Shown here: positions 38,936 through 52,100 of the stretch, piece by piece
How positions within the stretch are numbered: position 1 is the stretch's first letter
Layout: every line of letters begins with the position of its first letter
Assembly: GCA_964035015.1 (NCBI GenBank)
Contig: OZ035997.1
Coordinates: 18,029,866 to 18,093,865 of the forward strand
Direction of reading: 5' to 3'
Origin: Corallium rubrum
Lineage: Eukaryota > Cnidaria > Anthozoa > Scleralcyonacea > Coralliidae
DNA length: 64,000 bases
The notes under the pieces: model-generated
What the model was told of the DNA's origin: nothing
The model's database searches: none
The model's input: only the letters and a program-made list of their open reading frames with translations
Program-made: the position numbers and the translations under genes

Positions 38936-41900
38936 TACTTTACATATATAACGCTTTATAGCGTAGCGGAACGTCTTACAATGTTTATTATAACGTGGCG
39001 TAACGTTATACAACGTTATACAGTCCAGTAATCGTGATGTTTTACAGCAGCCTCGTACCCAGGCGCTTATTGTATTGTTTACTACACCGCCACGTGTGGC
39101 GCGCGCGTGCAAGGTGGGCCTAACGTTTTACAACATCGCATGTCTTGCAACGTAGCGTACTAATGTCTTGTAACGTAGCATAATGTTTTATAACGTAGCG
39201 TAATGTCTTATAACGTAGCGTAATGTCTTATCACGTAGCGTAATGTCTTATAACGTAGCGTAATGTCTTATAACGTAGCGTAATGTCTTATAACGTAGCG
39301 TAATGTCTTGTAACGTAGCGTAATGTTTTATAACGTAGCGTAATGTCTTATAACGTAGCGTAATGTCTTATGACGTAGCGTAATGTCTTATAACGTAGCG
39401 TAATGTCTTATAACGTAGCGTAATGTCTTATGACGTAGCGTAATGTCTTATAACGTAGCGGAACGTCTCACAACGTCTGTAGAACCTTATCTTACGCTGC
39501 GTTATGCCGGACCATAGTCCCTATAATTATATTGTCTGGAGACGCGGCGAACATCAAAGCGGTTAACAATGAGCTACAATTTAGGTTGAGGGTGGCAAAT
39601 AAGGTGCACAATCTTTTGTTTTACGTTCATTAATATTTATAAAGCAACAATGCTATTGGTTGATTGCTTCATTATACCAAAAATACAATGTGTTCAGCAA
39701 GCGTTAAGGTGAAATAAGGTGCACAAACGTGAACAAAAACCTAGAACAAAGACTTTGGCCGCGTTTCCAGACAATTTATTTCTAGGGACTATGGCCGGAC
39801 TATAGATTGCGTTATAAGAATGTCGTTACACTTACATGCACTTATCTAAAATCATTTACGGCTTACCCAGAACTTACTGTATGTATGTGGGATTGCAAGA
39901 TCTTATGATAGGAAAAAGTACATTGCTTTGGTGGATTGCAGGTTCATCTACAGTAATTCCCCAGGCCCCTAGCAAAGAAGATATTTGAAGAACCCAAGTA
40001 TTTTATAGCATCGTTTACCCTCTCTAGAGTAAATTATGCAGCATTTCTGTATAGGCAAGGCTGGGTTTAGTATATATTTTTTTTAAATCAAATCTTTGCA
40101 GAGACGATCACAAAGTTTTAAAATGGAATTTACTGTCGGATGAAACATCTGAGGTAAGTTAGTATTTTGTTCTTTCTTTTTGCCTATGGTGTTAGTAACC
40201 GTAAGCAGGGACGTAGTCAGGATTTTCAAAGGGGGAGAGACCACCATTTGTTTTTTTGGGGGAGGGGCCCGGGGACATACCGCCCCCCTCTCCCCCCCCC
40301 CCCCCCCCCCCCCCACCCAGAACATTTTGCCATTTCCTGTATTCTGGAAATCTGGGGGAGGATTTTACAAAATTCAGATGAAGGTTAAAGAACGTCAAAT
40401 ATGAATACTCAAAACGTGTAAATGTCACATTATGCATTTAATCATTTCACAGTAAGTAGTGCAGCAATGGCTGAAAACATTCACTTAGAATGCAGGCTTG
40501 AATGTTATTTTCAAGATTCCGAGATTTTTCGTCACTGCATCCCGTCCTTTCTCCACCCCCCCCCCCCCCCCCCTCTCCTAAATAATTCGCACCGGCAACG
40601 TTCTGTACCCGCACCTGAAAAATGTTTGTTATGCTCTACTGCAGGTTGCTGTCCTACCAGATGAAGTTTTCCCAACTGATGCTCACTGGTTTCCCAAGAG
40701 TATTGGTGCAAAGAAACAACCTCAGGCTGAGATATTCGTGCTAACAGCAACTGATGGTAAATTTTGGCTTTTTTAAATGTAATTTTTTCCCTAGACAATC
40801 TTTTGGCGGTTATACAAGTGTATGTGTACCTGTTCTCTGAATTGTAAATAAACTAGTTTGGGTTTACTTAGACCAAATGGCTTAAATGAGATAATTTCAG
40901 ACCGTGCGTGACCACATCTCTATGATACAGTACATACCAGAACCAATTTTTGAAATTTGCATGCTTGTAAAGTCTAACAGATAAAAAAATTAAATCGGTA
41001 TATATACAGTATACAAACTATATTTTCACCACAAAGCAGGTACATGTGCATTGGAAATAGTGAAACACACTTGCACTGGGTATATCTTAAATTGACGCGT
41101 TTCGAAGATTTCAGCACCCTCCCCTGGTGCGTAAACCCAATGCAGTTATGTATGTTTGTTCTATGGACGCATTTTACGTAATATGAAATTGTTGGCAAGA
41201 AACCACGATCACGTCGCTATTTGAGAGCTTGCGTTACCTTATTGCATTCATTCCGCCGTACCTGATTGCGTTTGTTTCAAAGGCGGTTGCTGTTACATTG
41301 GTGCGAATGTCATTGTGATAAGCAGAGTTTTTTTAGGGGGGCGAAGGGGGGCTTTTGTCACCCCCCCCCCCCCCCTTGAAAATTTTTTGCCCCCTCTTGT
41401 AAATTTGAAACCCTGATTTTAAAACAGTAAGAATCAAGATTATAGAGACCTGTACCCCCCCCCCCCCCCCCAATCACATAATATGTGTTGCCTGTTTTGC
41501 CCTTCCTTGTTAAATATTCTGTAAGAAACCCTGGTGATAAGTCAGTTACGTCATCGTTGTCTTTTGTTCAAATGTATTAATCGTGTTTAGTCCATGAAAA
41601 CATGCAAACATACATGATGGTGAATCTTGTCAGGAATATTAAAGCCCAGCATATAATTTTAAAAAGCCCCATATTGAAAGAGACATGAGTTATTTCAAAT
41701 TTTTTATTAAAACTAACGTTTCGTTGCTAATCCTGCAACATCTTCAGAGTGAATAATTATTTACAAGGTTATCTCGACTTATATGCTAATATATTTACAA
41801 TAACAGGAAATGAGTAACTGAGAGAGGGGTGGAAGTGACAGTTAATAAATTACAGTGTGAAGTAACAGGTATGATAGAATGTTTTCAGTTATGTGTCAAG

Positions 41901-44900
41901 ACAAGTATAGAAAAATATAAAGAAAAACGTGTGTATAAATCAAAATAAGTTTAAAGGAAGAGAACTGATTTTGCTTTAAGATCACGCGTAGTTTATAAAT
42001 TTAAGTGTCATGACTGTGAGTCATTGTATGTTGGTGAAACCATTCGCCATTTACACACGCGTGCTTCTGAACACATGGGAGTTTCGGCTTACACGGGAAA
42101 GCCTCTTTCTTTGAGTTCCTGGTCTGGAGTTTTAGCACACCACAAAAAAACCGGCCACCCTGTTTCTTTAACAGATTTTTCTATTCTAAGCTCTTCTTCT
42201 TCCAATTTTGAACTCCTTCTTAGAGAAAGTCTGCTTATTAATAAGTTAAATCCTTCACTCAACGCCAAAATCAGTTCTCTTCCTTTAAACTTATTTTGAT
42301 TTATACACACGTTTTTCTTTATATTTTTCTATACTTGTCTTGACACATAACTGAAAACATTCTATCATCATACCTGTTACTTCACACTGTAATTTATTAA
42401 CTGTCACTTCCACCCCTCTCTCAGTTACTCATTTCCTGTTATTGTAAATATATTAGCATATAAGTCGAGATAACCTTGTAAATAATTATTCACTCTAAAG
42501 ATGTTGCAGGATTAGCAACGAAACGTTAGTTTTAATAAAAAATTTGAAATAACTCATGTCTCTTTCAATATGGGGCTTTTTAAAATTATATGCTGGGCTT
42601 TAATATTCCTGACAAGATTACGCTTTCCGCCTGGTTCGTCTATTGCCATGATGGTGAATAGTCTAAATGCGATTAAAATGACGACTATTTTCTAGGCGGA
42701 CGATACTGTACATTATATGGACGTTGAATTTAAAACTGATCTAATCGTGATAATTAAATGCAATTTCACAAGTTGAGAGACTTCCGAGTATCAAGATTAG
42801 AAAGTTATGTCTTCACATAGTAAACATTTTGTTTAAGGTAAATTCCACTTTGTCTCTCGTAATGGACGCATTGAAAAGTCAGTTGAAGCTCATAGAGGAG
42901 CTGTCTTGTCTGCTCGCTGGAGTCATGATGGTACTGCTATGGGAACAGGTAGGTGGCACACATTGCTTCACGTGGTTAGTCCTTTTACAGTGTGTATTGA
43001 CTGTTTACTGAAGTTATCATGGTACTTGTGTCGACGATTGCTCTGTAGAAGTAGTGTGTAGCTGGGCCGGTGATTCCTCAGGCCGCGCAGCAGTGTGGCG
43101 AGGTGACCTTCAGGGCATGTTCAGGGTTATGTAAACACTTATTTACTTGCACCACCCTCGATTTGGTAACCCCAAGATGGCGTTGTTTTCGAGGCGAATT
43201 GCCGCGAGGACAAGAACGGGTGGTCGAGGAGCCACAAAACACACTGTTTTCCCGATGTACCAGTAAATAAGTGTTGTTTTAGATCAAGTGTTAAATGACA
43301 ACAAAAATGCTTAGCAAACCTTCAGACATTGTTTTAAATTAAGGAAAGATGGAAAAAACAAAGATTTTTTTCTAATGTTGTCCGCTGCCATGTGTTACGC
43401 GGGAAACATCACGATTTTTGGACCGCCACGCGAGGACCGCTTGCCCAATCAGAAAGCTAGAAAAGTGGACTTTGACACTTGATATATCACAAATTTATTT
43501 ATTATGTGGCTGGGTTCGTTTACCTGTCCGTGCGCAAAACAATCCATGCTGATTGGTTCCTGAGCGGTCAGGATCCCACGATACTGACCGACCGCTCAAT
43601 GCGCTTTTGTCTCGGTGAGTTTAGTTAATTTGAATACAAATGAATGAAAACTAGGTTCCTTCACTCAGGTATTCTGAACAATTACTTTTGTCCAGTGATG
43701 GATCCAGCTTGATCTGGTAGGGGGGTGGGGTGGTGCTGAGCCAGCGAAGTGAGATCAGGCCGGCGGCGTGTGGTGTGACCGAGGTAGGGTGGGGGGACAC
43801 AGCCCCCGGCAGGGTCCAGGGACCGAGCTGGTGGGGGGTAGAGGGGCGAAACCCGCCAGAAATTAATTTTTTTTATTCCTATTAATACCTATGAATCATA
43901 TGATAACTAATATATGAATCACATATCTATGAATCATATGATAGCATGACGTTTACACGGACATTGAATGAATGCGTCCTTTAATGTACTTGAATTTGAC
44001 AAGGCAATCGGCAACTATTTTTTATCTGAACTAACTGACCCCTGCACCCCCCTTAGCCAAGGCCAGGGGGTTGCGCCCCCCCCTGTAAATCTACCACTGC
44101 CTTTGTCTACTGGTTTTCTTTAAACTTGCTTGCCTAAAAGACAAATGAGAAAACAAAATGTGAAACAAGAAGCGAGACGAAAAAGCTAACACTTTCTAAC
44201 GGGTATAAGATAACGGCAAACTCCGAAGACGAAAACAGTGTTCAAAACTTAGAAATAATAATGAACCAATAGCCATTGATATAATCAATTCCTTATTAGC
44301 CTCGTTTTCTCCGTCTCTATGGGAAAGTATTTGCCTTCGGTTATATCGCACAAACCTTACTCTTTCGCCACTTGGTCGATACAAAAACCTCAGACAAATA
44401 CTTTCCCGTATAGGCCACGTACTCCGTCTTTAGTCCAACAAACCTACTAGTAAGTACTTTCTGTAGTCCTGATCCCAACACAAACCCTAAACCTAACTTA
44501 GGATTTGGTGCATATTGGACATGAACTGCATGATTACCTCATTGAGACCCTTCATAGTTGTCCATTATATGCTCACGCACACCACGAGGCGCCATTCCTA
44601 GCCTGATGCATTAGGGGGGGGGGGGAGGTGCGACTACCTCCCGCTCTCTAAGATATGGGGGGAAATGTCTTCACCGTCCCTCGCCAATCGATATCCCTGA
44701 AGATACTGCTATAAGAATAAGTTCACTTGGTACATGTACATTAAACTGACATAAATGACATCTGGGAGGTCTCCATTTTGTATTGACTGTTTGCTAGAGG
44801 TGTGAGATGACACCAAGAAAGTGATATCACGAAAGTTTATTTTTGCATTGTTAGCTTTCTGGAGTTTTAATATTTTTTGTCAATAGTATATGTACAATAT

Positions 44901-46115
44901 TATGTGTGTAATACTATGCATCTGGTGTGGACATTATTTTACAATTATTCGCCAAAGGCGAGGTGAATATCGGTGAATAATAACCGAGACAAAGCCGAGG
45001 TTATTATTCACCAATATTCACTGAGCCTGAGGCGAATAATTGTTTTAGTATAAATACACATTTTCGTACTTTTAGGAATAACATTTTCTTTAAAATTGTT
45101 AATTTCCTCGTCTGTAGCATTGACAGCTTGGCTGGCGGCCATTTTGGATAAACGATGTAGGTGATTATCGAGAATTAATCCGAAGTAGCTGGACCAATCA
45201 GCGCGCGCGATTTTCTATAATCACCTGTGTATTTATACTAATTGTATTTAATAATTATTTATCTGTGCGTGAATTGTCTTCTAGTTGGAGAAGATGGCCA
45301 AGTTAAAATATGGTCAAGAAGTGGAATGCTTAGATCAACGTTGAGTCAAATTGGTAGGTCAGATATTTTCCTAAATAATTTAAAATAGGCTTGGCAATAT
45401 TTTAAGGCGTGTTATAATGAGATCAGTGTTAAAGCCTTAGAAAGGGACTATAACTTGCATGGTTTCTAGTACCGCGCATGTAAGGACCCGGAAAAGACTA
45501 ATTTAGATCTTGAGGTTACAGAGTGTTCTGACTTTCATGTGCTTGTCCTTTGTTTTAGAAGCAACTAATGTTATACTAAGAACATATAACAACTCAAACG
45601 ATTTAATTGTTATGTCATATATACTTATTTGTGGTAATGACAGAGAGAAGCCCAAGCATTACCAACTTGCGTTGTATGTAGTCCAGCTTTTGACTTTTGT
45701 CAGGGATGCTACATACGTGAAATATAATAAACGTATCACCCTAATATTAGAATGATTATCGATTTGGTACATTTTGGCTGATAGAATTTGAATTATTTGA
45801 ACGTACAATGTACGGGAAGTTATTGAGGAAGACCATCGTTTCATTTTTCAAGTAACTTGACCAATTCTGTATTATAAAACCCCTCTTCCTCTTCCTCTTC
45901 CTCTTCCTCTTCCTCTTTCTCTTCCTCTTCCTCTTCCTCTTCCTCTTCCTCTTCCTCTTCCTCTTCCTCTTCCTCTTCCTCTTCCTCTTCCTCTTCCTCT
46001 TCCTCTTCCTCTTCCTCTTCCTCTTCCTCTTCCTCTTCCTCTTCCTCTTCCTCTTCCTCTTCCTCTTCCTCTTCCTCTTCCTCTTCCTCTTCCTCTTCCT
46101 CTGTGATGCAGTATC

Positions 46116-46159
<44 letters not shown>

Positions 46160-49100
46160 TTAAAACTTCTGCCAACATAAGAAACTTAATTATGACAAGG
46201 GTTTGGCATCACAGATTTCTCCAATTACGATGCTTCCTACAATTAAAATAATTACAAACTGTAAAATAAGTAATGGATATACTAGTAAAAACGTACTTAG
46301 AAAGAGTGAATTTGCTTAACACCGTCAATAACAGCAGGTTGGTATCACGTCACGTTTGCATTTGACACAAACAGATTTCCACGTTCTAGGGTCATCGCTT
46401 TCATAAACACTAGATAACGCATGCATATAGTATGCCATAAGTCTTTCTTGGGAAAGTTACAGTCATACAAGTGTTACTTTAAAATAGCGATTTTGTCTTG
46501 CCGACAAACTTAAATATAGGTTTGAAAAACGCATTAACTATGAAAAAAACAAAGCGACTTTTATTGTATAATATAAGTGTTGAATGAATGACACCTAATA
46601 TCTTTATAAAGATATACTAAAAACAAATTCTTTCTGTCGGTCGATATGGCTTTACTTTCCAATTAATTGCTTAGCAAAGGTGGTCCCATTTCGTCACTCA
46701 CCATTTTGTTTAAAAGATCTTGCAGCCTCCAGTAAACTCCATTGTATATAAAATAATTCCCCTCGGTTCTTGTCATAGTTCATAATTATCCAGTATATAA
46801 TCACACATTTCGAATATGTTTGCATGCCTTTACAAGAATGGACTTACGCGGGGTTACTGACTTTACATCCATCCTACGATATTGACTGACCAGCCTTCTT
46901 GCCTGTACCGTGTTTTTTAATTGGTTGTTTTTACTCGCCCTGTTTGCAAGCACTAACGTTTTCTGGCACTAAACAATTGGTTCCTTGATTAAAATCTAGA
47001 TGGAATATTCAAACATCTATTTGATTGATTGATTAAAATATCTTTTATTGTTAGGTACTCCTGTGTACGCACTGTGTTGGGCTCCTGATTCAGATCATAT
47101 CTTGTATACAAATGGAAAACAACTTGTAATCAAACCTTTACAAGCTGCAGCAAAGCCATTACAGGTACACATAATTATAACAGTGTTTCTTTAATCTTTC
47201 TTTGTTGCAATAACTCGAATCTCGAGAATACTTCACTGATGACTCACCCATTTCCGTTTTCCATTGACACAATAGGGCCATTAAAGTGCCAATGCAGCGA
47301 AATTTCACCCCAGTTTTTTATGATTGCATTTGAAAGAACACTTAAAATGACAACGTAACATCTTTCGTAGAATTTCGTTTCCTTGTTTCATCAGTTCTTG
47401 AGATATTCAGGTTTGTTTGATATGCAAATGTCATACTTAAGATATCACACTGCATAATGACTTGAGAGTGCTTATCGACAGTACTTAATAAAAATTTGCA
47501 CTTGCATGTATGTAGCCATCACTAAACGTGTCTGGCTGGGTGTAAAATATTTGGACTATCCTAAAATTGATGCTATTTCAAAAAGTGATTATGCAGTGTG
47601 ATGTCATAGTATGACATTTGCATATCAAACAACCTGAATATCTCAAGAATGAAGCAAGGAAACGAAATTCTACGAAAGATGTTACGTTGTCATTTTAAGT
47701 GCAAATCATTTCAAATGCAATCATAAAAAACTGGGGTGAAATTTCGCTGCATAATGTCGTTTATACGAGAGCTGGTAAGACGAGGCTTACACATGCAGAA
47801 CGCGGCTTACATAAGACTCGAAACACTTGTATAAAAGATACAAAGACTTATGTTCGTGTCTTACACAAGCCGCGGCTTGTTATAAATGGGTCAATTCCAC
47901 TGATCTCTATATAAACTGGATAGGCCATTCCCTATGGCCAGCAGACGTAGTGGAACATATTTCGCATTGCGGCCTTAGAACTTGTTCCCAATCACAAAGC
48001 TGACTACCATAAGCAATCTTGACGTCAGCACGGTCAGATTATCCGGGGGGAGGAATATTAAGTACTCTGTACCGGGGGCGTCGGAAAAGCCGTGAAGCAA
48101 ACAACAGATGCCGGTTCGTTTAGTTTTCACTGTTTAACAACAAATACAGTCAAAAGATGGCAAGTACACAACACGAGATATTGTTAAGGCATTAAAATTA
48201 CTATAAAAGGTATCTGTTTTACAGTTTATATTATCGTGAAGTTTCTTCGTTGTCGGCACTGAAGAAAAACAACGAAATCTAAATGTTTTACAGCTCAGTA
48301 ATTGGAACAAATACAAGAAATTAGCGTCTTAAACCTTATTGAGTACTTCTTGTGTCATTACATTCGTTTAAATTGTCTTAAAATAACTATTTAGCTATGA
48401 ACTTTAGTGGCGGCCATCTTGGGTAGTGGTCACGTCATCATATAACTGGCACGCAAAATCCGGCCTCGTGCCCCATCCACTTTTATCAGTGAGATCATTG
48501 GTCAGTTCCCGTCTTATTTAAACCGCGTCTTATCGGTTCTCGTATAAATGGCCCTAATGAGTGAAGACTGGCAATGGGGCGGGAGCATTTGTGTAACTAG
48601 AATCCGAAAGTGTTAGGACACATCGCCGGTTTGAGGAGGATGGGGGTAGCAGACACAGAGATATTTTGCATGAATATACGTTTTTGCAATGTTAATGTAC
48701 CGCTTCTCTTTCAAATATTTAAATTCACTATCACTGTTTTTCATGTTTGTGAGGATTTGAACTTGGTGTCCCAAGCCCCAAGGACTTCTGGCAAAGATTG
48801 TTTGAAAATGGAGAATTCAAAATCATCGAAGAAAAGGCAGTTTCGATGTAGTCATTCTGCACGTTTTCTCTATAAATTCCGCAAATACGCTTCCACATAC
48901 ATGGAAAGTAGCGTGTTTGAAAATAACTTTTCTTCAAAAGAAATTCTATTCTTAAATGAACTCACTCTTGTACTGTACTTTTATAAAATGTGAACTCTAG
49001 TTTTGCGGCCATTCTAAACAATTCAGATAAAATTCCACCTTTGGTCACTAAAACTTAACGTTTTGTGGCCGCTTACTAGGCAGTTACATTTTTAATCTCT

Positions 49101-52100
49101 AAGCTATTTAATTGTGGGCAGATCTCTTTGAGAGATATCAGGCATCGCCTGGGGCCATGCTTCCCAAAAAATTCTGATATTTGTTTTCTTTCTAAACGGG
49201 ATTTCCGACTTTTTAAAGGCACTCTTCTCATATTTTTGGCCACAATTGTGCGTGGAACCGAGCTTTTACAGATTAGTAATGATAACATGGTTTTGGTATA
49301 AAAAGAGTAGCTATATATTTCTTAACATTTGACAAAACGTATTATGGAGCTATTTAATTTTCAAACAATTCTGTTCGTTTTCAAAGGAGAAAGTGCCTAA
49401 GAATTCTTTATTCATGCACTTAATTTGTTCGGGACGGGCAAAATCTGGGGCCGGGGGCAAAGCTCCATAGGTAATCCGCCACAGCCTTCAACCCTGGTCG
49501 TGACGCAACTGAACAATGTGTTGTTGGTCTTTTAGATTGAAGGTTATAGTTAGTTTGTTATTGTTAATTTGTATTCTGATGTATTTAAGTGGAAAGCTCA
49601 CGATGGCATTGTAATGAAAATAGATTGGAATCCAATTAATAACATGATTTTATCTGGAGGAGAGGATTGCAAATACAAGGCAAGTTTTGTTCTGCATTGT
49701 ATTGTATTGTATTGTATTGTATTGTATTGTATTGTATTGTATTGTATTGTATTGTATTGTATTGTATTGTATTGTATTGTATTGTATTGTATTGTATTGT
49801 ATTGTATTGTATTGTATTGTATTGTATTGTATTATAGGAATAAAGGACTGCGGGCTAATCATTCTTACTTGCAGCCAGTGGTTGAATTGCGAAGGACGCA
49901 GATCAACGTGGCCTTGTCGAGGCATGTCATAGGTGCTCTAGGCAGCCGCCATACGACGCAGTTCAGACCTCGGATCGCAGCCAATATACATGTAGGTGTT
50001 GCTTACGGAGGGAGGAAAACTGGAGAGCCCGATGAGAAACCCTCGAAGCACAGGAGTGATCAACTACAACTCTACTCAACATGAGTTCAAACTCAAAGCT
50101 CGACAGCGGGGTCATTCCCAAGCGGTCACCCATCCAAGTACTAACCCCATCTAACCGGGCTTAACTTTTTGGTGAGAGGCAGCGCGCTAATAACGCACGC
50201 CACCCGTGCTCCCCCTTGTATTGTATTGTATTGTATTGTATTGTATTGTATTGTATTGTATTGTATTGTATTGTATTGTATTGTGTCGTGTCGTGTCGTG
50301 TCGTGTCGTGTCGTGTCGTGTCGTGTCGTGTCGTGTCGTGTCGTGTCGTGTGCTGTGCTGTGCTGTGCTGTGCTGTGCTGTGCTGTGCTGTGCTGTGCTG
50401 TGCTGTGCTGTGCTCGTGTCGTGTCGTGTCGTGTCGTGTGCTGTGCTGTGCTGTGCTGTGCTGTGCTGTGTCGTGTGTCGAGTCGAGTCGAGTCGAGTTG
50501 CGTTGCGTTGCTCGCGTCGCGTCGCGTCGCGTCGCGTCGCGTCGCGTCGCGTCGCGTCGCGTCGCGTCGCGTCGCGTCGCGTCGCGTCGCGTTGCGTTGC
50601 GTTGCGTTGCGTTGCGTTGCGTTGCGTTGCGTTGCGTTGTGTTGTGTTGTGTTGTGTTGTGTTGTGTTGTGTTGTGTTGTGCTGCCAGTGTTGTGTTGTG
50701 CTGCCAGTGTTGTGTTGTGCTGCCAGTGTTGTGTTGTATTCCACACGTCATAAGTTATTATGGTAAGTACTTACTTAATACACCTGTCAATAACACCCTG
50801 CAAGATTACCTCCTGTGCAAAACAAAATTCTATTTCCATTGCTTAGAATTTTGAAATGTTTGATAAAAATTTCATCATCTGAAAGACTTGGCTAACTTCT
50901 ACGTATACGTATGTATATATGTAGTGCATGTGGTACGTTTGCGAGCTTGGTGCAATGTAACCAGACTGTCTGGGGCTCAGAAATCTTTTCTGAGTAATTG
51001 AGCTTGACGAACGCCCAACAAACGTCTTAATGCTGGAATTTTTCTTTGCAATTTTCGGATTGCGAAGATTTACAGTATACCTAATCCTATCAGTGAATAC
51101 TGCTTGGTCTTTTCGGACGATATTATAACACTTAAAGAAACGTATTTACCAATTTTGTGGTGGTACATGTAACATTCGACAAGTCATGCAAAGCATTGTC
51201 AAAGGTTCAAAGCATTGTTAAATATTTAACTGTAGTTTTGTAATTTCAGATTTGGGACAGTTATGGACGAGTAGTGTATTCCAGTTCAACTCATGAATAT
51301 CCAATAACAAGTGTCTCTTGGGCTCCAGATGGTAAGATAGACTTTACATGTTTAATGTTTTGCTCCTCTGCGTCAGCTACGGTAAATCTGGAATCGATGT
51401 ATATGTTCACTCTGAGTCCCAGTATAGCTAAAGGTTATTGGTTCAGTAAGTTATTTTGCTTTTGTTCAAACGTGTATATAATCACGCTACCGAAGTCAAA
51501 TAAAAAATATCTCGAGACGACTAAGATTTAAACGCGTTCTTCCAGGATACTGGTTGGCTGTTTACAACTTTCGTACATCGTCGCATACAACTTTTCTTGT
51601 CCCATCGCAATTGTCTTGTCTCATCGTTGATTAAAACGTGAGCCCACATTGTCAACTATATTTTAAATTGCGATTAGAAAAAAAAACTTGTACATGTATA
51701 TAAAGCGAGAAGTTGGAATTTGGGAAGGGATGGGAACCAACCGGATCAATTTGGCGTAAAATTCACCAGTGATGAATATTTTCTATATTTTTTGAAGTAC
51801 TTTCCGGAAAGCACCTGTCTTAGCTACCTTGATTAAAAAAAGTAACATATTAATTATTCATCCATTCATTCATTTATTTATCTATCCATCCATCCCTTCA
51901 TTCATTCACCCATTCATCCGCCTACCCATTCCATACATTTAGTTTCTAATGAGCTATTTAGTACTAACCCCAGTTTGTTTTGTCCTATAGGTGAGCTGTT
52001 TGCAATTGGTTCGTTCAACACATTGAGGCTATGCGATAAAACAGGGGTCAGTTGAAACTTAAACATTCTTTATTAACTTCTTATTAACCGAGAGCGCAGT

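Noticed and set aside
40206-40420. Possible hAT element starting CAGGGACGTAGTCAGG
   Set aside because: One plausible end only; no matching inverted end or duplicated flank found within a few hundred bases.
45872-46117. Arg-Gly repeat frame (RGRGRG) on the minus strand
   Set aside because: Translation of the (CTCTTC)n array; no start or end context of a gene.
48610-48993. 127-codon frame in IFT80 intron 7
   Set aside because: No conserved segment, no splice context, unremarkable composition.
49835-50215. A functional 5S rRNA gene
   Set aside because: Only the 3' half resembles 5S; the 5' half is too diverged and the body continues about 250 nt past where 5S would end.
50141-50854. Six overlapping open frames of about 185-212 codons on both strands
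   Set aside because: They are produced by the stop-free 5-bp repeat in all frames; composition is pure repeat (VLCCA, HNTTQ and similar).
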